DNA of 64,000 bases, taken from Bacillus sp. FSL H8-0547 (GTDB lineage Bacteria > Bacillota > Bacilli > Bacillales > Bacillaceae). This document shows positions 17,284 through 25,986 of this stretch, piece after piece. The notes under the pieces were generated by a model. It did no database searches, had not been told where the DNA came from, and saw only the letters and a program-made list of their open reading frames with translations. Position 1 is the first letter of the stretch. Every line of letters begins with the position of its first letter. The stretch is from contig JBBODD010000001.1 in NCBI GenBank assembly GCA_038002745.1, forward strand, positions 496,001 through 560,000, given 5' to 3'. Both the position numbers and the translations under genes were made by a program.

Positions 17284-17316
17284 AAGAAGAAGCTGCCCAT
17301 CAGCAGCTTCTTCTTT
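17284..17316 (-). terminator. Intrinsic terminator after ada
   Basis: Perfect AAGAAGAAGCTG / CAGCTTCTTCTT stem, 5 bp past the ada stop. Confidence 0.85.
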
Positions 17317-17320
17317 CCTA

Positions 17321-18388
17321 CTATATAAACGCAGCCTCAGCATGCTCCCTCTCCCATTCAAGCAGCCAAGCTTTCCTCTGAATCCCGCCGCCGTAGCCGC
17401 CAAGTCCGCCGTCAGAAGCTATCACTCTGTGGCATGGGATCAGAATGCAGAGCTGATTGGCGCCGTTTGCCCGGGCGACGGCTCTGTATGCTTTTGGATT
17501 GCCCGCACGGACGGCAAGTTCCTTGTAGCTGATGGTTTCGCCTGGCGGAATCTCTTTCAGAAGCCTCCATACGTTTCGCTGAAATTCAGAACCCGCATCC
17601 AAATAAATGGGGGTTTCAAAGGTCAGACATTTACCCGCGAAGTAATCGTTCAGCTCACGTTCAATCTGTTCCAGGACCGAATTGGTTCCCGGAACGATAG
17701 CAGCAGCGTGTTTGGCCCTAAGGTTCTCCAGTTCTTTTTCCAATCCCCGGCGGTCAACAAATTCAACTAGATAAAGCACTTCTTCATCCGCAACAGCAAC
17801 CATCGGGCCAAGCTTGGTTTCGATCCATTTTGCTGTAAACAGCCGGATGTCCCTGTTTTTCTTCGGGACGGCACCCATTGTTTTGGCAAAGGCATCGCGG
17901 AAGCCGTTTCCTGACTCATAGCCGCTGTCCAGCTGAGTGTAGATCAAAGGTTTTCCGTTTCGAATGTGCTGAAAGGCCATCCCTAGGCGCCTTGAACGAG
18001 CGTATTCGATGAAAGTCATGCCGAACTGTTTCTTAAATTGCCTTCTGGCCGTGTGCGCAGTAATAGACAGCTCATCAAAATCTTTGTCTGTCCACTTTCG
18101 CTGAGGATTTTCCTCAATGGCAGCGACGAGTTTTTTCACTTCCGGCGACAGCGTGCTCGGGGTGCTGAGCGGATGACATCTCTTGCAGGGCCTGTAAGAA
18201 GCAAGCGCTGCTTCCTGAGCCGTTTTAAAAAACTCGCAGTTTTCTTTCAAAGGCTTTTTCGCAGGACAGGTTGGCCTGCAGAAAATACCCGTTGTTTTTA
18301 CACCGACAAAAAAGGTGCCTTCGTACGATGAATTTTTCTCAACCAGCATGCTGTAGTAGTGATCAATCATTTTTTGATCATGTATCAT
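17321..18388 (-). CDS. ada: Fused Ada: methylphosphotriester / O6-methylguanine-DNA methyltransferase and activator
   Basis: A 355-residue AdaA-AdaB fusion. The N-domain has zinc/acceptor cysteines FCRPTC (C37, C41) and CKRC near residue 70, and accepts a methyl group from phosphotriesters. An AraC-type HTH (about 85-175) follows. The C-domain is an O6-alkylguanine transferase with the PCHRV acceptor motif and the RAVARANGANQL helix. It should repair methylated DNA and activate the adaptive response. ATG 18388 is chosen over 18481 because AAAGGAG lies 7 nt before it. B. subtilis keeps AdaA and AdaB separate. The methyltransferase gene upstream may be cotranscribed. Confidence 0.92.
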   Translation of the reverse strand: MIHDQKMIDHYYSMLVEKNSSYEGTFFVGVKTTGIFCRPTCPAKKPLKENCEFFKTAQEAALASYRPCKRCHPLSTPSTLSPEVKKLVAAIEENPQRKWTDKDFDELSITAHTARRQFKKQFGMTFIEYARSRRLGMAFQHIRNGKPLIYTQLDSGYESGNGFRDAFAKTMGAVPKKNRDIRLFTAKWIETKLGPMVAVADEEVLYLVEFVDRRGLEKELENLRAKHAAAIVPGTNSVLEQIERELNDYFAGKCLTFETPIYLDAGSEFQRNVWRLLKEIPPGETISYKELAVRAGNPKAYRAVARANGANQLCILIPCHRVIASDGGLGGYGGGIQRKAWLLEWEREHAEAAFI

Positions 18389-18490
18389 TTGGCTTTTCTC
18401 CTTTATAAAGACTAATCGTACTAGTATCTTATCAAAAGGAATCGAAACGAAAACCAGAAAAATGAACATCAATTTTTTCACACCGCATGA

Positions 18491-19237
18491 TCATTTTCCC
18501 GCTTTCACAACAAACCTGTGCTGCTTCACTTCGAAAAAGCCCTTCTCCTCAATCTCAGTATGAATTGCGAGTAACCGCTCTTTGAACAGGTCAGTGTCAA
18601 AATCCGGAACCTGCCAAGGAATGGCCTTTAAATAATAGATAAGAGCTCCGATGTCATAAAAACGCTGAGAAGGATACTCTTCTTTTGCAAACAGTATGGT
18701 AAACCCGGCTTCTTTTAGACCATGCAAGGCATTTGAAAGACTCCACTGAAGATATTCTTCATTTGGCTTTACACCAAGAGCCTCATTTATTCCCAGACAA
18801 TCCAGACCGCCAACCTGCTGTGTCAGAAAGAGTCCTCCCTCTTTTAGGATGCGGCTGACTTCTTCAGGGTCAAAGGATTCATGCTGGTTTAGGATCAAAT
18901 CAAATGTCCCGTCCGGAAAAGGAAGTTCTGCATCGTTATCAATACGAACCACGGTCACTCCCAATGGCTCCAGTTTGTTTTTGGCGACCGAAACGTTCGG
19001 TTCATATCCTTCTGTTGCAAAAACAGTTTCAGGGAACGGCTGCAGTTTTGATAAAAATTCACCGCCACCTGTACCCATATCAAGCATGGATGCTGCATCA
19101 GCAATAAGGGATCGCGCCATGCTGCCGTATGACCACGAGAGGAGATCGCTCTGCATTCTTCCGGACTCTGTGATGAAGGAAAAGTCCCATCCTGTGAAGG
19201 GTCTTTCCACTTCTTTCATATATTCTTCAAATTTCAT
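18491..19237 (-). CDS. Class I SAM-dependent methyltransferase
   Basis: A 248-residue Rossmann methyltransferase. Motif I is LDMGTGGGEFL near residue 55, an acidic ribose loop follows (ATEGYEPN), and the post-I region is FPDGTFDLILNQHESF. The C-terminal part (KAIPWQVPDFD) is typical of small-molecule or rRNA-like methyltransferases in Bacillus. Substrate is unknown. It is the gene just upstream of ada on the same strand, 103 bp away. Confidence 0.85.
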   Translation of the reverse strand: MKFEEYMKEVERPFTGWDFSFITESGRMQSDLLSWSYGSMARSLIADAASMLDMGTGGGEFLSKLQPFPETVFATEGYEPNVSVAKNKLEPLGVTVVRIDNDAELPFPDGTFDLILNQHESFDPEEVSRILKEGGLFLTQQVGGLDCLGINEALGVKPNEEYLQWSLSNALHGLKEAGFTILFAKEEYPSQRFYDIGALIYYLKAIPWQVPDFDTDLFKERLLAIHTEIEEKGFFEVKQHRFVVKAGK

Positions 19238-19431
19238 CCTGTTCCCTCCTTGTCATTTTTTATGCCATATTCAATGATGTTCGGAGGACCTCTGATTGAA
19301 ACAAAGCGTTGTTATCGTTCGTGATTAAATGGGTTCATGTCAGTCTCCAATCTGTTAAAACGTTTTGTTACTAAAATTATGGCAAAAAGAATGGATTTGC
19401 ACAATTCATATTTTCCAATAAATCAAGACAC

Positions 19432-19468
19432 GAAAAAACCAGTCCAATGAAGTCGACTGGTTCTTTTT
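19432..19468 (-). terminator. Intrinsic terminator after the CNNM gene
   Basis: GAAAAAACCAGTC / GACTGGTTCTTTTT inverted repeat, ending 4 bp before the CNNM stop on the minus strand. Confidence 0.85.
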
Positions 19469-19472
19469 ATGA

Positions 19473-20774
19473 TTAAGATTTTATTACTTCCAAGTAGCGA
19501 AGCTGATTTCCGTCTTTCTCAAAGACTTTAAACAAATTGCCCTCAGATTCAATTTCGGTTCCGGTTTCAGCATCAAGATGATGAGTCAGGAACCATCCGC
19601 CGATTGTGTCGACATCTAACTCTTCAGTATTGAATGTTGTTCCAAGCAATGTGTTGACATCTTCAATCAAGAGCTTTGAATCCAGGATGTAGTGTCCTTC
19701 GTTCAGCTTGCGGATCTCGGGAATCTCATCTTCATCAAATTCATCCCTGATTTCCCCGACGATTTCTTCTAAGATATCTTCAGCTGTTACAAGCCCTGAA
19801 GTACCTCCGTATTCGTCAATCAGCACGGCCATGTGTGTACGCTCTTTCTGCATTTTGACAAGAAGATCGTGAATTGCGATGGTTTCAATCACATTAATGA
19901 CAGGATTAATGTAATCGGCAATTTTTAAAGTGTGGGGATCCTGCTTGTTCATGACTGCAGCTGTAAGCAATTCCTTGATGTTGATAAAGCCCTTAATGTT
20001 ATCCTTATCCCCGTCAACAACCGGATAACGTGTGTAGTTTTCATTTTTGACAATCTCAAAAATGTTTTCAAAAGAGTCATCGATCGAAATGGATACAATG
20101 TCCGTTCTTGGAACCATGATTTCTTTTGCAACTCTTTCATCAAACGCAAAGATATTATTCATATATTTCAGTTCGTTCTTATTGATTTCTCCGCTTTTAT
20201 AGCTTTCTGAAAGAAGAATTCTAAGCTCCTCTTCAGAGTGCGCTTCTTCATGCTCAGAAGCAGGCTTCAAACCGAACAGGCCAACCAGAATTCTTGCTGA
20301 ACCGTTCAGGAACCAGATGAATGGGAACATAAGACGGTAAAACCAGATGATTGGAGTCGCAAATACTAGCGTAACCGCTTCGGCTTTTTGAATCGCAACC
20401 GTTTTTGGAGCAAGCTCACCGATAACGACGTGCAGAAACGTGACAATGGCAAATGCAATACCGAACGAAAGAATATGGGTCATCGTTTCGTTTATATCAA
20501 ATCGTTCAAAAAATGGGTGCAGGAGTTTCTCAACCGTTGGCTCTCCAAGCCACCCAAGCCCGAGTGCTGTTATGGTGATTCCAAGCTGACAGGCAGACAA
20601 GTATTCATCAAGATGTGTTGTGACTTTTTTTGCTGCAAGCGAGCCCTTTCTGCCCTCTGCAATCAGCTGGTCAATTCTTGAACTTCGGACCTTAACGATG
20701 GCAAATTCCGTTGCAACGAAAAAAGCAGTTAATGCAATCAATAAAACAATTAATAAAAGATTTATGGTTGTCAA
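19473..20774 (-). CDS. CNNM/CorC-family membrane protein (YugS/hemolysin-C-like), TTG start
   Basis: A 433-residue protein with a DUF21 transmembrane domain of about four helices (residues 1-185), a CBS pair (about 205-330, containing [10 protein letters not shown]) and a CorC_HlyC domain at the C-terminus. The family is implicated in Mg2+ or other cation efflux. The only family-consistent start is TTG 20774 because an in-frame TAA lies 12 bp upstream. The Shine-Dalgarno GGAGGTG is 29 nt away in linear sequence, with a perfect 8-bp hairpin between (separate entry). It is third in merR-yugP-CNNM; B. subtilis yugS and yugP are also neighbours, as I recall. Confidence 0.9.
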   Translation of the reverse strand: MTTINLLLIVLLIALTAFFVATEFAIVKVRSSRIDQLIAEGRKGSLAAKKVTTHLDEYLSACQLGITITALGLGWLGEPTVEKLLHPFFERFDINETMTHILSFGIAFAIVTFLHVVIGELAPKTVAIQKAEAVTLVFATPIIWFYRLMFPFIWFLNGSARILVGLFGLKPASEHEEAHSEEELRILLSESYKSGEINKNELKYMNNIFAFDERVAKEIMVPRTDIVSISIDDSFENIFEIVKNENYTRYPVVDGDKDNIKGFINIKELLTAAVMNKQDPHTLKIADYINPVINVIETIAIHDLLVKMQKERTHMAVLIDEYGGTSGLVTAEDILEEIVGEIRDEFDEDEIPEIRKLNEGHYILDSKLLIEDVNTLLGTTFNTEELDVDTIGGWFLTHHLDAETGTEIESEGNLFKVFEKDGNQLRYLEVIKS

Positions 20775-20808
20775 CGAGCGGTCTTACACAGGTAAGACCT
20801 ACACCTCC
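20772..20808 (-). promoter_or_regulatory. Shine-Dalgarno separated from a TTG start by a hairpin
   Basis: On the minus strand GGAGGTG (20808-20802) is followed by TA, then GGTCTTAC-CTGT-GTAAGACC (20799-20780), then GCTCG and the TTG start. Linear spacing from GGAGG is 29 nt. If the 8-bp stem folds out, spacing becomes 9 nt, which is optimal. Phage T4 gene 38 is the known precedent for this arrangement. Confidence 0.75.
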
Positions 20809-20828
20809 AATAAAAGTTTTGTTTAGTT

Positions 20829-21521
20829 TCAGCCTTCTTCTGACTGACTTCCCTGCACAAAAATCATGACAAATTTAATTAGCTCAAAGAGAGCCATCAT
20901 CGCACCTGCAACATATGTTAAAGCGGCTGCATTCAGTACTTTCTTCACGCCTTTTTCTTCCTCGTTGTACAAGATGCCGTCTGAGATCATCAGATTTCTG
21001 GCACGTTTACTTGCATCAAACTCCACAGGAAGCGTAATTAATTGAAAGGCCACTGCCACTGAAAAAAAGATAATCCCGATTCCAATCAGTGAAAGCTGCT
21101 GGAGAAGCATGCCCCCGACAAAAAGGAATGGGGCAATTCCTGATGCCAGGTTCGTTAATGGAAAAAGTTTGTGGCGGAAAACGAGAGCTTTATATGATTC
21201 TTTATGCTGTATCGCATGGCCGACTTCGTGTGAAGCCACGGAAACAGATGCAATAGACCTTCCATAATAAACATCTTCTGACAGTCTCACAACGCACTGA
21301 ACCGGATCATAATGATCTGACAGCATTCCCCTCACAGGTTCTACAGGGACATGATGTAAACCGTTTCTGTCAAGAAGTCTTCGTGCTGTTTCAAAACCTG
21401 ATAAACCAGTGCGTGTCGGGACTTCCGCCCACTTTTTAAAGTTGCCTTTCACTCTGAATTGTGCCCAGATTGAAATTCCCAATGCAATCAGAATCAGGAA
21501 ATCCATCGGATGAAAAAACAT
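20829..21521 (-). CDS. yugP: YugP-family zinc metallopeptidase (membrane)
   Basis: A 230-residue membrane protein of the YugP/DUF zinc-peptidase family. The N-terminal helix (MDFLILIALGISIWAQF) is followed by the zincin motif HEVGHAIQH near residue 105. Three hydrophobic segments lie in the C-terminal half (ASGIAPFLFVGGML, TYVAGAMMALFELI). The active site should face the cytoplasm or membrane; substrate is unknown. It lies 17 bp after the MerR gene and 54 bp before the CNNM gene, all on the same strand. ATG 21521 follows GGAGGG. Confidence 0.88.
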   Translation of the reverse strand: MFFHPMDFLILIALGISIWAQFRVKGNFKKWAEVPTRTGLSGFETARRLLDRNGLHHVPVEPVRGMLSDHYDPVQCVVRLSEDVYYGRSIASVSVASHEVGHAIQHKESYKALVFRHKLFPLTNLASGIAPFLFVGGMLLQQLSLIGIGIIFFSVAVAFQLITLPVEFDASKRARNLMISDGILYNEEEKGVKKVLNAAALTYVAGAMMALFELIKFVMIFVQGSQSEEG

Positions 21522-21538
21522 TTCTTTCCCTCCATTAA

Positions 21539-21925
21539 TTAATGTAAGAGCAGAAGCAATGACTGAATTAATGACAAGCTTTCACTTGATATATTCTTTT
21601 TAAGACTCTCATACTTTTCAGGATCTGACTCTTTCAGCTGTTCGAGTGCTTTTGTGACGTCCTGTTCCAGCCCCTGAATTTTAAGGCGGAGCTCAAGCAC
21701 ATCCACTTCCTCCGAAAAACGGCTGATGACCCTTTTTTTAATCTCTTCAAGAGAATGCCCTTCTGCTTTGCTTTTTTCAATAAAAGCAATTCGTTCTATT
21801 GAGGAATGATCATAGTATCTGTAATTTGAAGGAGAACGTTCCGCTTTCAGTAAACCCAGTGTTGTGTAATAGTCAATTGTCCTCTTAGTCACACCGGTAA
21901 TTTCAGCCAATTCTCCAATTTTCAG
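21539..21925 (-). CDS. MerR-family regulator with no canonical start codon
   Basis: The product is a MerR HTH (IGELAEITGVTKRTIDYYTTLGLL) followed by a C-terminal coiled coil (VLELRLKIQGLEQDV). The family N-terminus needs the residues KIGEL, but the frame has only TTG at 21910 (inside the HTH) and CTG at 21923-21925, then a stop a few codons upstream. CTG is used here because GGGG lies 8 nt before it. It is first in an operon with yugP and the CNNM gene and probably regulates it. The start is uncertain; translation may use CTG or the gene may be damaged. Confidence 0.75.
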   Translation of the reverse strand: MKIGELAEITGVTKRTIDYYTTLGLLKAERSPSNYRYYDHSSIERIAFIEKSKAEGHSLEEIKKRVISRFSEEVDVLELRLKIQGLEQDVTKALEQLKESDPEKYESLKKNISSESLSLIQSLLLLLH

Positions 21926-22092
21926 TTTCTCAGCCCCAAGTCAATCCCCCCTAACCGTAACGTGATGGTTTTATTATATGTGTGACAGTTTATGATTACA
22001 ACTAAAAGGAACAGACTTCGCAAAATTGTCAAAAGTCTGTTCCTGTCATCCCTTCTCTATGTTGTCTTTTTCAATAACCTTGAATACCTCTA

Positions 22093-22428
22093 CTATTCTC
22101 CAGGTATATACCCAATCACTTTATTCGTTTCTTGATCTACCAGAATAACAGGTGCACTCACAGCCGTATTCTCACGGTCCTCAAACTCCACTCTAATAAC
22201 TTCTTTGCCTATGTACTGTTCGTCCATTAGTTGTGCTTGCCCCTTATTCACCGTGTACGCTGCCACTTCCGCATGTTCCCAGTCGCCATTGGTCCGCTTT
22301 TCCCATTGATTCTGTTTCATGAAGTTCCACCCTGCTTTTCTTACCTCTTGATAGCCGTCTGATTCTTCAACAGAACATCCAGCTATAAGCAAGGAAAACA
22401 AAGCAAACGGCAGAATGGTATTTTTCAT
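22093..22428 (-). CDS. Small lipoprotein (111 aa)
   Basis: A signal sequence with lipobox LIAGC at residues ~14-18 is followed by a soluble, mixed-charge domain (EVRKAGWNFMKQNQWEKR, then GKEVIRVEFED). The product would be anchored outside the cytoplasmic membrane. Family not recognised. Monocistronic, AT-rich flanks. The start ATG 22428 is preceded by AAGGAG (8 nt). Confidence 0.75.
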   Translation of the reverse strand: MKNTILPFALFSLLIAGCSVEESDGYQEVRKAGWNFMKQNQWEKRTNGDWEHAEVAAYTVNKGQAQLMDEQYIGKEVIRVEFEDRENTAVSAPVILVDQETNKVIGYIPGE

Positions 22429-22511
22429 AGTAAAGCTCCTTATATTTAAATATTCTGAAACTTAAACAGATTCTTCTGCGTATACTTATTTAAGACAAGG
22501 AGGGCGTGACT

Positions 22512-23066
22512 ATGAACTACAAGAATTATGAAAAGAAACATGTATTCGGAGTAATTGGTTTCCTCATTCTCATCCTGATTCCCTACGCATCTATTCTCTT
22601 CCCTTTTATGGTTGCGGATGTGCTGTATGCGACAAATCTGACGTGGTTTATCCAGCTTTCTACTGAAACGTACCTTCTGTATGGAACCGGATTTCTGATG
22701 TGGGGACTTGCCGCTTTGATTGCATCTTTCAGAAAAGCGGATCGCACTTCCATCATGTCAGGTATAATTCTTGTGTTCCTCAGCATTGTGCCGTTTACAT
22801 TCGGAGCTATTCAGCATAAACAGCTCAGTGATGAAGGAATTTCCTACAGCAGCGGGATTAGTCTTGAACAGCATCAGTACACATGGGATGAAGTGGAGAG
22901 CGCTGTTTTTCATTTGTCCAGGGAAAATGGAGAACCTTCCGTTATTGAAATTGGATTCAAAGACGGAGAACGTGTCTCCTTATTAAAAGACAAACACTTT
23001 ACTGCGAATTACAGCTTGTTTCTGCAAAAAGTGAAGCATCACTCGATTGCCTTTACTGGAGAGTAA
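22512..23066 (+). CDS. Membrane protein with C-terminal PH-like domain, function unknown
   Basis: A 184-residue protein with about three membrane helices (VFGVIGFLILILIPYASILF, TYLLYGTGFLMWGLAALIASF, TSIMSGIILVFLSIVPF) and a soluble C-terminus (WDEVESAVFHL; PSVIEIGFKDGE) that could be a small beta domain. ATG 22512 is preferred over the upstream start because AAGGAGG lies 7 nt before it. I do not recognise the family. Confidence 0.7.
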   Translation: MNYKNYEKKHVFGVIGFLILILIPYASILFPFMVADVLYATNLTWFIQLSTETYLLYGTGFLMWGLAALIASFRKADRTSIMSGIILVFLSIVPFTFGAIQHKQLSDEGISYSSGISLEQHQYTWDEVESAVFHLSRENGEPSVIEIGFKDGERVSLLKDKHFTANYSLFLQKVKHHSIAFTGE

Positions 23067-23081
23067 GAAAGAAAGGTGTTC

Positions 23082-23273
23082 TTAATGAACACCTCCCACC
23101 TTCCCGCTCTTTGGCCGTTTCACAAGTTCACCGCCGCAATTCGGGCAGACAAATTCCATTTCTTCCGTACACTCATGGCAAAATGTGCATTCGTATGTAC
23201 ATATGTAGGCAGAGGAGTTATTTGTCAGGTCTTCTGTACACCTTTGACATGATGTTTTCATTTCTAAAGCCAT
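23082..23273 (-). CDS. DUF1272-family zinc-ribbon protein
   Basis: A 63-residue protein with four CxxC-type pairs (SCQRC, YECTFCHEC, CPNCGG), as in DUF1272. It probably binds zinc and may bind nucleic acid or protein, but no function is established. The frame ends VKRPKSGKV. Start ATG 23273 is used; an internal ATG (MKTSCQRC) is also possible. Confidence 0.8.
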   Translation of the reverse strand: MALEMKTSCQRCTEDLTNNSSAYICTYECTFCHECTEEMEFVCPNCGGELVKRPKSGKVGGVH

Positions 23274-23286
23274 AGATTCCTCTCCC

Positions 23287-23637
23287 TTATATTGAATTTA
23301 TCCAATAGCCTGCCGCAATCACTAAAGGAAAGGTGGCGGCAGCATGAAGACTCAAAATATATTCTCTTTCTTCTCGTTCAAATTTCCATTCCATGAATGT
23401 CCTTACTCCTAAAAAGAAGCTGACCCAGACTGTAATAAATAAAGGTGAAAATTCAAAAATCATCAGACCGGCTGCATAAAGTACAATTAAGGTTCCTTCT
23501 GTCCACCTTTGGATCCTGTTCGTGCTATGATAAAAGAAGCCCCTTTGTTTCGGTATTCCCAATTTTCGTCTTATCAACTTTTCAGAAAAAGTAATATATA
23601 AGAGCACTAACATTATAAATAGCAGAAATTTCAGCAT
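23287..23637 (-). CDS. DUF4181-like membrane protein
   Basis: A 116-residue membrane protein with about four hydrophobic segments and a charged loop (TNRIQRWTEGT; EWKFEREEREYILS) resembling DUF4181. ATG 23637 is preferred to 23652 because GGAGGG lies 5 nt before it. Function unknown; possibly cotranscribed with the DUF1272 gene 13 bp downstream. Confidence 0.7.
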   Translation of the reverse strand: MLKFLLFIMLVLLYITFSEKLIRRKLGIPKQRGFFYHSTNRIQRWTEGTLIVLYAAGLMIFEFSPLFITVWVSFFLGVRTFMEWKFEREEREYILSLHAAATFPLVIAAGYWINSI

Positions 23638-23702
23638 TTTATCCCTCCACATCCATTATATTACAAAATAAAGCAATGAGGATATCTTAAATTTATTCAG
23701 AT

Positions 23703-23730
23703 AAAAAAGCCCAGGGCATATTCCCTGGGC
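23703..23730 (-). terminator. Intrinsic terminator after the MFS gene
   Basis: GCCCAGGG / CCCTGGGC stem with a short AT loop and a U-run, just past the MFS stop. Confidence 0.9.
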
Positions 23731-23737
23731 ACCACAA

Positions 23738-24946
23738 TTATCCAGCCATCTTATGGCCTTGAACCTTTTGATCTTTCTTTTCAAGTGCACGGCTCCATCC
23801 AGTGAGGATCACTGCACCTGCGACCATCACACCGCCGATCCAGGCTGTGTGAATCAAACCGATGGAGTCTGTGATGATGCCTCCCAGGAAGGCCCCGATG
23901 GCAATTCCTGCGTTAAATGCAGCAATGTTGATGGCAGATGCAACGTCCACGGCACTTGGGACGAAACGTTCTGCAAGCATTACGACGTAAACCTGAAGAC
24001 CCGGAACGTTCATGAATGCGAACAGTCCCATAACTAAAATGGTGATTAATCCTGCAATTTTAAATGGTGCTGTAAGTGTCAGGACAAAAAGAACAATAGC
24101 CTGAGCAATAAACATATAGAAAAGAGCTTTAATCGGATTTTTATTGGACAGCTTGCCGCCGATCATGTTTCCGATGGCAATGGCAATTCCGTATACAAGC
24201 AGAATAATGGCAACGGTGCTTTCTTTAAAACCAGTGACTTCCACAAGAAGCGGTGACAGATAAGTGAAAACGACAAATGTTCCGCCGTATCCAAGGGCTG
24301 TTATTAAAAAGACAAGCAGCAGACGGCCGTTTTTCACAAGCTTCAGCTGATCGCCAAACGTCGTGCGGTTGCCTTTTTTCAAGTTAGATGGAACAAGAAT
24401 GCTGTTTGCGATAAGAGCAAGAATACCAATAAGAATAATGACGATAAACGCAAGTCTCCAACCAAACTGCTGGCCGATAAAGGTTCCGAACGGTACGCCT
24501 GTTACTGTCGCGACGGTAAGACCTGTAAACATAATAGAAATCGCACTTGCACGGCGGTCTTCAGGAACAAGGTCCGCTGCAATTGTTGAACCAATCGACA
24601 TGAACACACCATGCGACAGTGCCGCAATCACGCGTCCCGCAAGAAGCATTTCAATGCTTGATGCTCCCGCTGAAAGGCTGTTTCCAAGAATAAAGACAAT
24701 CATAATCCAAAGGAGTAGCGTCTTACGTGACATATTTGACGTTAAAGATGTTAAGACCGGTGCCCCGAACATGACTCCGACCGCATAAAGGGTGACAGTC
24801 AAACCTGCTGTTGTAACAGGTATATTTAAATCCTCTGCAATCATCGGCAGCAGGCCGACACTGATAAACTCCGTTGTTCCGATGGCAAATGCACTGACTG
24901 CCAGGGCAAGCAGCGCCCACATACTTCTTTTTTTATCTAAGCTCAT
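23738..24946 (-). CDS. MFS drug/sugar efflux transporter (AraJ/YdhP-like)
   Basis: A 402-residue 12-helix major facilitator. The N-terminus ALAVSAFAIGTTEFISVGLL is typical of the arabinose-efflux/DHA1 group (AraJ, YdhP). The loop after helix 2 has a weak motif A (NMSRKTLLLWIMIVF). It should export a drug, sugar or amino acid using the proton gradient. It is divergent from a HxlR regulator with a 14-bp palindrome between them, so it is probably under that regulator's control. ATG 24946 follows GGAGG. Confidence 0.9.
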   Translation of the reverse strand: MSLDKKRSMWALLALAVSAFAIGTTEFISVGLLPMIAEDLNIPVTTAGLTVTLYAVGVMFGAPVLTSLTSNMSRKTLLLWIMIVFILGNSLSAGASSIEMLLAGRVIAALSHGVFMSIGSTIAADLVPEDRRASAISIMFTGLTVATVTGVPFGTFIGQQFGWRLAFIVIILIGILALIANSILVPSNLKKGNRTTFGDQLKLVKNGRLLLVFLITALGYGGTFVVFTYLSPLLVEVTGFKESTVAIILLVYGIAIAIGNMIGGKLSNKNPIKALFYMFIAQAIVLFVLTLTAPFKIAGLITILVMGLFAFMNVPGLQVYVVMLAERFVPSAVDVASAINIAAFNAGIAIGAFLGGIITDSIGLIHTAWIGGVMVAGAVILTGWSRALEKKDQKVQGHKMAG

Positions 24947-25039
24947 TTTTTCTCCTCCTGAAAATTGATATTTATTTTAAAACGTGTATGGTAAAGATCA
25001 GCCGGCAAATGTTATTATGAGATATATCGAACATAATGA

Positions 25040-25053
25040 AAAGTACGTACTTT
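25040..25053. promoter_or_regulatory. 14-bp perfect palindrome between hxlR-like and MFS genes
   Basis: AAAGTACGTACTTT lies in the 173-bp divergent gap. HxlR-family regulators bind short dyads of this kind, so it is a likely operator controlling both genes. Confidence 0.55.
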
Positions 25054-25119
25054 CAAGTGCTGTAGGAACTAAAAAGTTATGTAGGCACTTTTTGGTGCCT
25101 ATTAAATAGGAGGATTTAG

Positions 25120-25479
25120 ATGGAGAAGAAATACAACATTCCCGTAGAAGCAACTCTTGAGATTATCGGGGGCAAGTGGAAATGCGTCATCCTCTGTCAC
25201 TTGACCCACGGCAAGAGACGGACAAATGAATTGAAAAAACTCATGCCCAACATTACGCAAAAAATGCTCACACAGCAGCTTCGCGAGCTTGAAGATGACG
25301 GCGTGATCAACAGGATTGTCCATCCAGAAGTTCCGCCGAAAGTGGAGTATGAATTAAGTGAATACGGCTGGAGCCTGCAAAGCATTCTGGATTCCCTTTG
25401 CGCCTGGGGAGAAAATCACATCACGAAGGTGTACGGTGATAAATCAGCGGTGCTTGAAGAAAGCATTTTGAATAAATAA
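25120..25479 (+). CDS. HxlR-family winged-helix regulator
   Basis: A 119-residue HxlR protein: LEIIGGKWKCVILCHL, GKRRTNELKKLMPNITQKM, and LTQQLRELEDDGVINR. It often senses thiol or quinone stress through an N-terminal cysteine; the cysteine in KWKCVI is at the usual place. It probably represses the divergent MFS gene until an inducer is present. ATG 25120 has GGAGG 7 nt upstream. A terminator follows. Confidence 0.88.
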   Translation: MEKKYNIPVEATLEIIGGKWKCVILCHLTHGKRRTNELKKLMPNITQKMLTQQLRELEDDGVINRIVHPEVPPKVEYELSEYGWSLQSILDSLCAWGENHITKVYGDKSAVLEESILNK

Positions 25480-25481
25480 GC

Positions 25482-25512
25482 GAAATTCCACTCAGGGGTT
25501 TCGTTTTTTTTT
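25482..25512 (+). terminator. Intrinsic terminator after the hxlR-like gene
   Basis: GCGAAATTCC...GGGGTTTCG hairpin followed by eight or more T residues. Confidence 0.8.
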
Positions 25513-25581
25513 GCTTTTAATGTTAGAACAAAATGGTATATTTAATAAGTCGTTCATTTTTCTGAGAAAGGAGGAAATCAC

Positions 25582-25923
25582 ATGCATTGGTATCTAGACG
25601 TTATTAAGAAATATGCGGTGTTTCAAGGCCGCGCAAGACGCAAAGAATACTGGATGTTCACTCTGTTCAACTTTATTGTGACAATTCTTTTAACGATTGT
25701 TGAATATATGACTGGAATACAGTCTGTTCTCGTTATCATTTATTCTCTTATTGTTCTTCTGCCTTCACTTGGTGTTGCTGTGCGCAGACTGCATGACATC
25801 GGCAAAACCGGCTGGTGGCTGCTAATCAGCCTTATCCCGGTTATCGGCGGAATTGTCCTGCTTGTTTTCAACTGTTTGGACAGTGAGCCTGGAGCTAACA
25901 AGTACGGTCCAAGTCCGAAATAA
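25582..25923 (+). CDS. DUF805-family membrane protein
   Basis: A 113-residue protein with four helices and the DUF805 hallmarks GRARRKEYWMFTLFN at the N-terminus and RRLHDIGKTGWWLL near residue 75, plus a C-terminal GANKYGPSP. The family is of unknown function, membrane-bound, and common in Bacillus. ATG 25582 follows GGAGG. Confidence 0.9.
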   Translation: MHWYLDVIKKYAVFQGRARRKEYWMFTLFNFIVTILLTIVEYMTGIQSVLVIIYSLIVLLPSLGVAVRRLHDIGKTGWWLLISLIPVIGGIVLLVFNCLDSEPGANKYGPSPK

Positions 25924-25952
25924 GAAAAACGGACTCTGTGAAAGCAAAATGA

Positions 25953-25986
25953 AAGCGAAATCCCTTATTCAGGATTTCGCTTTTTT
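25953..25986. terminator. Bidirectional intrinsic terminator
   Basis: GCGAAATCC / GGATTTCGC stem with A-run and T-run flanks, between the convergent DUF805 and OsmC genes. It overlaps the OsmC stop codon region. Confidence 0.85.
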
